From: Polyangiaceae bacterium
Lineage (GTDB): Bacteria > Myxococcota_A > Polyangia > Polyangiales > Polyangiaceae
Reading direction: 5' to 3'
DNA: 6,240 nucleotides
Assembly: GCA_025934595.1 (NCBI GenBank)
Contig: JAICXU010000211.1
Location: 1-6,240 of the forward strand
A program made the position numbers and the translations under genes. The notes beneath the pieces were generated by a model that was not told the DNA's origin, did not search any database, and worked only from the letters and a program-made list of their open reading frames with translations. How positions within the stretch are numbered: position 1 is the first letter of the stretch; each line of letters opens with the position of its first letter. Positions 1 through 5,206 of the stretch are shown piece after piece.

Positions 1-185
1 AGCTCGGTCGCACGGTCGAAACGCTGTCGCGTCAGGAGAACGACGCGCTGCCCATGTCCCGCGCCGATCGCCTGGCGCTGCTCGCGATCGCCATGGGCGT
101 CCGCGACGCCGGCAGCGTCGAGCATTTCATCCAGCACGAGGCGAGCCGGTCGAATCGCCGGACCCACCGCATCGACACGCGATAG
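1..185 (+). CDS. C-terminal fragment of an unrecognised protein
   Basis: The 3' end of a gene that begins before the window. The frame is open from position 3 to a TAG at 183-185, giving 60 residues. I counted 53 of 60 codons ending in G or C, which is strong coding bias for a GC-rich genome and favours this frame over the others. The fragment has a hydrophobic-helix-like stretch (LALLAIAMGV, residues about 26-35) and then a basic tail rich in Arg and His (SNRRTHRIDTR). I recognise no domain or motif. It converges on the TPR gene, with 12 nt between the two stop codons. Coding status is fairly sure; function is unknown. Confidence 0.6.
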   Translation, partial: LGRTVETLSRQENDALPMSRADRLALLAIAMGVRDAGSVEHFIQHEASRSNRRTHRIDTR

Positions 186-195
186 CGGCGCCCTT

Positions 196-207
196 CCTCA
201 ATTGAGG
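196..207. terminator. 12-nt perfect palindrome at convergent stop junction
   Basis: CCTCAATTGAGG is a perfect inverted repeat that covers the stop codon of the TPR gene (TGA, complement of 198-200) and lies 10 nt after the stop of the upstream plus-strand gene. As RNA it could form only a 4-bp stem with an AATT loop, and no U-tract follows, so a classical intrinsic terminator is doubtful. It may be a weak bidirectional signal, a protein site, or chance. Confidence 0.2.
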
Positions 208-1229
208 TGATGCTTGCCCTCGCCGTGCGCCGGATCGCCCGGGTCGCGCTCGAGGAAGATCGCGGTGAGCTCGCGCTCGAGGGCAGCGGTGAGCTCCTGC
301 TCCATCGCTTCGAGCGATCCTGCGGCGCGTTCCACGTTGCGCTGATAGACGAACACGCGGAGACGTCCGAGATCGGCGCGCTCGCCCATGCTGGCGTCGT
401 CGGTTGGCGGCGCTTGATCGACGATGAGCAGCGTGCGGGGATCGACGCCGTCCACGACGACCTCGGGCCCGGGCAGATCGACCACGTAGACGTCAGCCTG
501 GCGAACGTACCGCGCGAGCAGCGCATCGAGCGACGTGATCGCGGTACGCACCGCTTGCCCGAACGTCTCGGCGGTGGGCGCCCATGCCGGCGGCGCGTGA
601 AGGGCATCGAGACCGCGTGCTTTCAAAAAAGCTTCGGTGGCGGCGCGCACGTCTCCCGCTTCGTCGCGCACGAGACCGAGATAGTAGTGCGCGTCCGCGT
701 GCTCGCTGTCGCTCCGAACGGCTTCTTCGAGAAGCGGCGTCGCTTTCTTCGGCTCGCCGACTTCGTAATACGCGCGGCCGAGCAAAAACGAGTGCGTCGC
801 GCTTTCGTACGGACCCTCCGGCGCCATCGCCAGCGCGCGGGCCGCATCCGCGGTTTTGTTCTGCCCGAGGAGCGCATCGACCTTCAGGAGAATGCAGTCC
901 AAAATTTCTTCTTTGGTCTCTGCGTAATCGAGCGCGTCGTTGCACATCGTGACCGCTTCGTCGTAGTCGTGCAGCGGGTGCACGAGCACCTCGGCGGCGT
1001 TGAGCATCGCTTCGAGGTAGGTCTCGTCGAGCGCGATCGCTTGCTTGTAATGCTCGAGCGCCTCCTCCGACTCGCCGGCGAGCGCGGCGCTGAAACCCAG
1101 CAAATTGTGGACTTCCGGCGATTGCGGGTCGAGCTCGAACGCACGGCGCGCGCATGCTCCGGCACCGGGTGCATCACCCTTTTGCGCCAAGTCCCAACCG
1201 CGATCGAGATGAGCGGAGAGTTGATCCAT
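198..1229 (-). CDS. TPR protein with degenerate zincin-like C-terminal domain
   Basis: A 343-aa protein with no signal peptide or membrane segment, so probably cytoplasmic. Residues about 4-205 are tetratricopeptide repeats, best seen at 4-37, 38-71 and 145-205 (for example the EALEHYKQAIALD and LLGRAYYEVGEPKKATPLLEEA signatures), with more divergent repeats between. Such repeats bind protein partners. Residues about 232-329 resemble, from memory of the family, the zincin-like metallopeptidase domain PF06262: a VVDLPGPE strand, a YQRNVERAAG segment, then a helix where the family carries HEIxHHFGxxD. Here that position reads RELTAIFLERD (residues 319-329): both zinc-binding histidines are replaced (R319, A323), while the Glu (E320) and the last Asp (D329) remain. 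It is therefore probably not an active protease. The ATG at 1227-1229 is preceded by a modest AGGG. It lies 47 nt downstream of the L,D-transpeptidase gene on the same strand, so co-transcription is likely. The TPR call is secure; the zincin relation is an unverified inference. Confidence 0.88.
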   Translation of the reverse strand: MDQLSAHLDRGWDLAQKGDAPGAGACARRAFELDPQSPEVHNLLGFSAALAGESEEALEHYKQAIALDETYLEAMLNAAEVLVHPLHDYDEAVTMCNDALDYAETKEEILDCILLKVDALLGQNKTADAARALAMAPEGPYESATHSFLLGRAYYEVGEPKKATPLLEEAVRSDSEHADAHYYLGLVRDEAGDVRAATEAFLKARGLDALHAPPAWAPTAETFGQAVRTAITSLDALLARYVRQADVYVVDLPGPEVVVDGVDPRTLLIVDQAPPTDDASMGERADLGRLRVFVYQRNVERAAGSLEAMEQELTAALERELTAIFLERDPGDPAHGEGKHHLN

Positions 1230-1243
1230 CGAGCCCTACCGCT

Positions 1244-1273
1244 CTTATTTCCGCACTCTGCTCGCGACGTCAA
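1244..1273 (-). promoter_or_regulatory. Possible internal promoter before the TPR gene
   Basis: In the 47-nt spacer between the transpeptidase and TPR genes, the minus strand reads TTGACG (complement of 1268-1273), 18 nt, then AATAAG (complement of 1244-1249). These match the sigma-70 -35 and -10 consensus at 5/6 and 4/6. Predicted initiation near 1237 would leave only about 8 nt of leader, which argues against a normal ribosome binding site on that transcript. Low-confidence motif match. Confidence 0.2.
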
Positions 1274-1276
1274 GCG

Positions 1277-3121
1277 CTAGAACGGACGGCCCTCGTTGTC
1301 GACGCCCGGCTTTCGGCAACCGGGATTCTCGGGCGTGCATCCGTTTCGCTTGTCGTCTTCTTCGTCGTGCACGATGACGCGCGTGCCGGGATGCTCCGGT
1401 GTCGCCCAGACGCCGTGCCATCCTTCCGGCAGCGGCGGATCGGTCCACGCGAACATCGCGCGTGCATCGAGCGGCGACATGTTGATGCAGCCGTGGCTCT
1501 TCATGTTGCCGAACTGCGAGTGCCAGAAGGCACCGTGGAGCGCGATCGATCCGTTGAAGTACATGATCCACGGGACGTCTTCGATCGAGTACGGCCCGTC
1601 GGAGGCCACGTCGCCGTCCATCGTCGCCGCGATGTGCTTTTCGCGAATGCGGAAGATGCCCTGCCGCGTCTCGTGATTCTTCGTCTTGTCCTCGTTCTTG
1701 CGGTCCTTCTTGCCGGAGCTGATGACCGTCGCGAACACCGGTTTTTCGCCTTCGAACGCCACGAGCGTCTGCGACGTCAGGTTCACGTCGATCCACTTTT
1801 CGTTCGGCGCGAGATCTTTCGGCGGCGGCAAGGGGTGCGTCACGCGACCGTCGCCGTTTCGCATCCACCAGCCGTTCTGCGTCTCCCAGAACGTGTTGCC
1901 CCCGATCACCATCGTCTTGCCGGTGAGGCCCACGCTCGTGAAGCGCGCGACCTCCACGCCGCGCGTCATGTGCTTGCCGTCGTCGGAGAGCGTGTACTGG
2001 TGTCCGTTCCACAAAATGAATCCCACCGGAAAAGTGGTCGCATAGGGAGTAATCGGCTCGGTTCCCGCGTCTCCCCTCGGTGGATTGCCGATCGTCGTGG
2101 GTGCTCCGGCCGGGGGCGGCTCGTCGAGCCACACGCCATGAAAGTCGCTGACGTTCTTGTTTTCGACGACGCGATCGAACGGCGCGAAAAATCCGCTCGT
2201 GTTCTTCCACCATTTCGTCTGTTGCCACTCGGGCTTGTGCTTGTCGCGCGGATCGATCTCGGTCTTGTCGAGCGCGAGATAAAAGCCGCGCACCATGCGC
2301 CGCACGATCGGGCCCTGCGCGTCCTCGTTCAAATCGTCGAGCGTGACTTGCGGCTTTCCACCGTCCCAATCGCGCAAATACCAGGGCGTGGCGCCGGCAT
2401 CGAAATCGTCGGTCGTGTTCACCGAGCCGCTCAAATCCGAGAACGTGACGGCGGCCGCGCCGGCGTCGAGATCGGTCGCGTACGGATTGTCGGTTTCGAT
2501 TCCGCGTTTCGGCCTGGCGCGCGCGGAGAGCCACGGCTCGAACTCGGCGCGATCTTTCCTCGATGGCAACGTGCGATAGAGCGGCGTGCCGTTCGTGAGG
2601 TTGTAGCCGTACTCGTACGGCAGCGCCTGGTCCATGTACGGCAAATGCGGCGCGAGCTTCACGCGCGGATGATTCGCGTCGAGCGTCGCGTATTTTCCGC
2701 ACACGAATCCGCCCGACAAAAGCTCGTACCAGCCATCGAGGCAATTCGCTTTGCGATGCGCCTCGGGCGAAACGGGAACACGCCCGCCTCGCCGCAAGTA
2801 TCCGATCCGCTTCACGGCCGCGCGCGCGGGATCCTGGATGTGCGAGCCATCGGGAAGCGGCCACTCCATGTCGCTCATGATCGGCGTCTGCATGAAGAGC
2901 GCGTAGAGATACGGCCCGTTGTAGCCCTCGGGTGTGCCCGTCGCTGCGTCGGCCGCGAGCGGATCCTTTTGCGCGACGGCGGCGTCGGTGAGGCCGGCCG
3001 GCTCGGGATTTTTCTGGCTCTCGTTCGGCGGCGCATGGCTGCACGCCACGAGCGCAGCGGCATCGACTCCGAGCGCGAAAAGAATGGCGAGACGTCTGCG
3101 TGCAACCGGGCGTGAAAACAT
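1277..3121 (-). CDS. YkuD-type L,D-transpeptidase, predicted lipoprotein
   Basis: A 614-aa envelope enzyme of the L,D-transpeptidase family, which forms 3-3 cross-links in peptidoglycan or attaches proteins to it. The ATG at 3121 is preferred over longer in-frame starts: GAGG lies 6 nt upstream (3128-3131) and the N-terminus becomes a lipoprotein signal (RRR, hydrophobic core, lipobox LVAC with Cys27). An Ala/Asp/Pro-rich linker follows to about residue 66. Three segments look SH3-like: 102-148 (GWYELLSGGFVC, with Cys127/Cys141 that could form a disulfide), 272-320 (WWKNTSGFFAP) and 387-434 (GWWMRNGDGRV). The YkuD domain spans about 442-582, with His529-Gly530 and the catalytic SHGCIN motif at 542-547 (nucleophile Cys545). 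All key residues are present. A short tail holds two more cysteines (595, 602). At 614 aa it is much longer than minimal family members because of the N-terminal region. First gene of a probable operon with the TPR gene. The family call is very secure; the exact cross-link made is not known. Confidence 0.95.
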   Translation of the reverse strand: MFSRPVARRRLAILFALGVDAAALVACSHAPPNESQKNPEPAGLTDAAVAQKDPLAADAATGTPEGYNGPYLYALFMQTPIMSDMEWPLPDGSHIQDPARAAVKRIGYLRRGGRVPVSPEAHRKANCLDGWYELLSGGFVCGKYATLDANHPRVKLAPHLPYMDQALPYEYGYNLTNGTPLYRTLPSRKDRAEFEPWLSARARPKRGIETDNPYATDLDAGAAAVTFSDLSGSVNTTDDFDAGATPWYLRDWDGGKPQVTLDDLNEDAQGPIVRRMVRGFYLALDKTEIDPRDKHKPEWQQTKWWKNTSGFFAPFDRVVENKNVSDFHGVWLDEPPPAGAPTTIGNPPRGDAGTEPITPYATTFPVGFILWNGHQYTLSDDGKHMTRGVEVARFTSVGLTGKTMVIGGNTFWETQNGWWMRNGDGRVTHPLPPPKDLAPNEKWIDVNLTSQTLVAFEGEKPVFATVISSGKKDRKNEDKTKNHETRQGIFRIREKHIAATMDGDVASDGPYSIEDVPWIMYFNGSIALHGAFWHSQFGNMKSHGCINMSPLDARAMFAWTDPPLPEGWHGVWATPEHPGTRVIVHDEEDDKRNGCTPENPGCRKPGVDNEGRPF

Positions 3122-3127
3122 CGAAAT

Positions 3128-3131
3128 CCTC
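3128..3131 (-). promoter_or_regulatory. Ribosome binding site of the L,D-transpeptidase gene
   Basis: GAGG on the minus strand, 6 nt before the ATG at 3121-3119. It decides the start: the open frame continues upstream to 3535, but only this ATG has a good Shine-Dalgarno sequence and is followed directly by a lipoprotein signal peptide. Confidence 0.7.
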
Positions 3132-3196
3132 GTCGAACGGGACGAGACCCAACGTAGTAGTAGTCCTCTTTCATTCTGTCGATCCAGTTTCTGTGC

Positions 3197-3215
3197 GCGC
3201 GCCCGGTTTGCGCGC
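3197..3215. other. GC-rich hairpin candidate in the transpeptidase leader
   Basis: GCGCGC, a 7-nt loop (CCGGTTT), then GCGCGC could form a 6-bp all-GC stem about 75 nt upstream of the transpeptidase ATG, inside its probable 5' leader. No U-tract follows on either strand. Short GC-alternating stems are common by chance in such genomes. Confidence 0.2.
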
Positions 3216-3253
3216 TCATCCTCGCCCTCGGCGTGGGTGCAGCGTGTATGGAT

Positions 3254-3269
3254 CCTGGCCATTTCCAGG
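3254..3269. promoter_or_regulatory. Inverted repeat in the divergent intergenic region
   Basis: CCTGG-CCATTT-CCAGG is a dyad with 5-bp arms placed near the middle of the 245-nt region between the divergent transpeptidase and membrane-protein genes. The position suits an operator acting on one or both genes, but no regulator family is recognised from it. Confidence 0.2.
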
Positions 3270-3280
3270 CTAGACATAGC

Positions 3281-3311
3281 GAGACACGTGCCCGAGCCCG
3301 AAACCCATAAT
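3281..3311 (+). promoter_or_regulatory. Candidate promoter for the membrane protein-FKBP pair
   Basis: CATAAT at 3306-3311 matches the -10 consensus at 5/6 and sits in the most AT-rich patch of the intergenic region (about 3300-3325). A GAGACA 19 nt upstream (3281-3286) matches the -35 at 4/6. Initiation near 3318 would give a leader of about 49 nt before the GTG start. The -35 and spacing are poor, so this is a best guess only. The rest of 3122-3366 holds no gene I can support. Confidence 0.3.
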
Positions 3312-3355
3312 TTGAGCCTTTTTGTGGCTTTCACGCACGCCGCGGTGTGGGCCAC

Positions 3356-3360
3356 AGGAG
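3356..3360 (+). promoter_or_regulatory. Ribosome binding site selecting a GTG start
   Basis: AGGAG ends 6 nt before the GTG at 3367-3369. The alternative in-frame ATG at 3322 has no comparable Shine-Dalgarno sequence upstream and would make this motif part of the coding region, so the GTG is preferred. Confidence 0.7.
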
Positions 3361-3366
3361 CCGGGC

Positions 3367-4722
3367 GTGGCTGACGAGACGCACGTTCCGCCGAATCGCG
3401 AAGGCGCCGGGGAGACCGCGCCGACCGCTCCCCACGCGACGCCCGCCATCGAAAAGGCGCAGAAACGCACGGGACCGGCGAATTTCTGGGCGAATCGTGG
3501 TGTGAGCGTCGCGCTCGGGATCGCATTCGTCGCATCCCTTGCTCTTCATTATTCGATTTCGCCCTGGACGCTCTTTCCCGAAAACACGTTCGAGGTGCGG
3601 GACACCGAAGGCGAGATTTCGATCCCGATCGATCTTTTGAACGATCAAAGCAGCGAAGAAGCGACGCCGAAGACGGTGGAGCCCGCGCACGAGAACGATC
3701 CGAACGGACAAGGTCCGAAGTCGAAGGCGCACCGCGACGCAGGCGAAGAAGAGCGCGACGGCGGCGAAGATCTCGACGCGGAGGTCGCCGACGCCGCGAA
3801 CGAAATTTCCGACGCGGAGGTCGCGATGGTCGGCGATGCCGCGGTCGCCGGCGTGAACGGCCCGCGCGATCCGAACGCGCTCCTCGGCGCGGCGGGCAAC
3901 GTGCAAGCCGGACCTCCGCTCGTGCAGCTGCTCGTCAACATGGAGGTCATTCGAAAAAATCCGATCGGCGCGCAGATGGGCCCCTTGATGTCGGCGATTC
4001 CGCAATGGGACGACTTCATCTCGGGGACGAAAGTGGACGCCGTCCGCGACACCGACTGGGTGTTCATCACGGGACCTTCGCTCATTCACACCGATCGCGA
4101 TGCGATCTTCGTGCACTACTCGACGAGCGATGCGATCGTCGACAAGGCCGTCGACATCGTCGCGCACAAATACGATCGCGGCGGCGCGTTCGACGCCGGA
4201 GTCCCGGGGGTGAAGGCTTCGCTCGGCCACGCCGATCGCGCGCAACGCGTGTTTTTGCGGGCGAAATCGCATTTGCTCGTGGTCGTGCCGCCGGACTACG
4301 CGCACACCGCAGCGACGATCCTCGTCAAAGCGAAGATCTCGCCGCACTTGCGACCGGGAGAAGCGATGCGGCTCACGCTCGAGAATCCGAGCCACCCGAT
4401 GCCGCAATTGCCTTCGTCGATGAAGGAGCTCCGCCTCTGGATCATGCCGCGCGACGACGGCGGCGCGGATGCGATCGCGGAAGCGGATTGTCCGGACGCG
4501 GCGAGCGCGATCCAAGCCGCGGAAGACGTGAAGAAGCTCATTGAGTCGCAGAACTCGCTCGGCGTGCGCATGATCACGAACGGGTTGCTCAACGGCTTCG
4601 ACGTGACGACCGACGGCAGCGTGGTGCGCGGACGCTTGCCGGCGTCGAGAGAGCAGCTGCAGACGCTGCTCGGCTTGATTTCGGGTCAATTGGGCGTGTC
4701 CTTGCCGCCGCAAAAACAGTAA
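3367..4722 (+). CDS. Single-pass membrane protein of unknown function
   Basis: A 451-aa protein with a GTG start chosen by the AGGAG at 3356-3360. Residues 1-44 are polar and Pro/Thr-rich, and residues about 45-61 form one hydrophobic helix (VSVALGIAFVASLALHY) that should anchor the protein in the inner membrane with the C-terminus outside the cytoplasm. Residues about 79-165 are a low-complexity, Asp/Glu/Ala-rich linker that includes a duplicated DAEVA motif. Residues about 183-446 look like a globular domain of alternating strands and helices (VFLRAKSHLLVVVPPD, LRLWIMPRDDGG). The architecture of anchor, disordered spacer and periplasmic domain recalls TonB-like proteins, but the linker is acidic rather than Pro/Lys-rich and I see no TonB C-terminal motif. 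I do not recognise the family. It probably shares a transcript with the FKBP gene, which starts 12 nt after its stop, and is divergent from the transpeptidase gene. Gene reality is secure; function is unknown. Confidence 0.9.
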   Translation: MADETHVPPNREGAGETAPTAPHATPAIEKAQKRTGPANFWANRGVSVALGIAFVASLALHYSISPWTLFPENTFEVRDTEGEISIPIDLLNDQSSEEATPKTVEPAHENDPNGQGPKSKAHRDAGEEERDGGEDLDAEVADAANEISDAEVAMVGDAAVAGVNGPRDPNALLGAAGNVQAGPPLVQLLVNMEVIRKNPIGAQMGPLMSAIPQWDDFISGTKVDAVRDTDWVFITGPSLIHTDRDAIFVHYSTSDAIVDKAVDIVAHKYDRGGAFDAGVPGVKASLGHADRAQRVFLRAKSHLLVVVPPDYAHTAATILVKAKISPHLRPGEAMRLTLENPSHPMPQLPSSMKELRLWIMPRDDGGADAIAEADCPDAASAIQAAEDVKKLIESQNSLGVRMITNGLLNGFDVTTDGSVVRGRLPASREQLQTLLGLISGQLGVSLPPQKQ

Positions 4723-4734
4723 AGAAGACGCATC

Positions 4735-5196
4735 ATGATTCAACGTGCGCTCGCGGTTTCGCTCGTCGCTCTCGGTTTGTGCTCGGTCGCTTGTTCGAAA
4801 AAAGTCGACGAGCCGAATTCGAATTATCAGCCGTCGCAGGGCACGCCGCTCCCGCCAGGACCTTCCACGCTCCAAATCGAAGACGTGAAGGTGGGCACCG
4901 GTGAAGAAGCGAAATCCGGCGACAAAGTGAAGGTCGAGTACACGGGCACGCTGATGAACGGCGTGAAGTTCGACAGCTCGAAAGATCACGAGCCCGCCGA
5001 GCCGTTCGAGTTCACGCTCGGACAAGGACAAGTCATCAAGGGTTGGGATCAGGGCGTCGCGGGCATGAAGGTCGGCGGCGAGCGAAAGCTCACGATCCCC
5101 TCGGATTTGGCCTATGGCGACAAAGGGCAGCCACCGACGATTCCGCCGAAGGCGGGTCTGAAGTTCGACGTCGAGCTCGTCTCGATCGAGCACTGA
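4735..5196 (+). CDS. FKBP-type peptidyl-prolyl cis-trans isomerase, exported, probable lipoprotein
   Basis: A 153-aa protein that should catalyse cis-trans isomerisation of X-Pro bonds in extracytoplasmic proteins. The N-terminus is a signal peptide (hydrophobic residues 5-15) ending SVAC with Cys20. The -3 Ser makes the lipobox weaker than the classical LxxC form, so lipidation is likely but not certain. A Pro/Ser/Gln-rich linker runs to about residue 44. One FKBP domain spans about 45-153. By recall of FKBP12, the pocket residues are kept: Tyr69, Phe79-Asp80, Phe91, Val100-Ile101, Trp104, Tyr127 and Phe144. The usual His before the IPP loop is Gln132, a variation often tolerated. The VEYTG, KFDSS, VIKGWDQGV and AYGDKG signatures are clear. 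AGAAGA (4723-4728) lies just before the ATG, 12 nt after the preceding stop, indicating an operon. The length fits a single-domain FKBP with a lipoprotein leader. The family call is very secure; client proteins are unknown. Confidence 0.96.
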   Translation: MIQRALAVSLVALGLCSVACSKKVDEPNSNYQPSQGTPLPPGPSTLQIEDVKVGTGEEAKSGDKVKVEYTGTLMNGVKFDSSKDHEPAEPFEFTLGQGQVIKGWDQGVAGMKVGGERKLTIPSDLAYGDKGQPPTIPPKAGLKFDVELVSIEH

Positions 5197-5206
5197 CGAT
5201 CGTCAG
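5193..5206. terminator. 14-nt perfect palindrome over two convergent stops
   Basis: CTGACGATCGTCAG is a perfect inverted repeat that contains the TGA of the FKBP gene (5194-5196) and the TGA of the PrsW gene (complement of 5203-5205). Pairing extends outwards after one mismatch (5191 with 5208). As RNA it gives a 5-bp stem with a GATC loop and no U-tract, so it would be a weak terminator at best. Its symmetry suits a two-way signal for convergent genes. Confidence 0.3.

Noticed and set aside
207..1280. A 357-aa open frame on the plus strand, antisense to the TPR gene
   Set aside because: Low-complexity Arg/Val/Glu-rich product, while the minus strand encodes recognisable TPR repeats.
1154..3115. 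A 653-aa open frame on the plus strand, antisense to the transpeptidase gene
   Set aside because: Its translation is dominated by Arg, His and Val with no domain, as expected when a GC-rich gene is read backwards. The opposite strand has a clear YkuD catalytic motif, lipobox and ribosome binding site.
3154..3164. GTAGTAGTAGT microrepeat in the transpeptidase leader
   Set aside because: Only three units, with no sign of a phase-variation role; too short to support a claim.
3122..3535. An N-terminal extension of the transpeptidase up to 3535
   Set aside because: The added 138 residues are Arg/Ser-rich, overlap the divergent gene, and would bury a good lipoprotein signal peptide and ribosome binding site at 3121-3131.
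3331..5193. A 620-aa open frame on the minus strand, antisense to the membrane protein and FKBP genes
   Set aside because: It crosses two well-supported genes and the spacer between them, and its product is Arg/His-rich without motifs. It is a codon-bias shadow.
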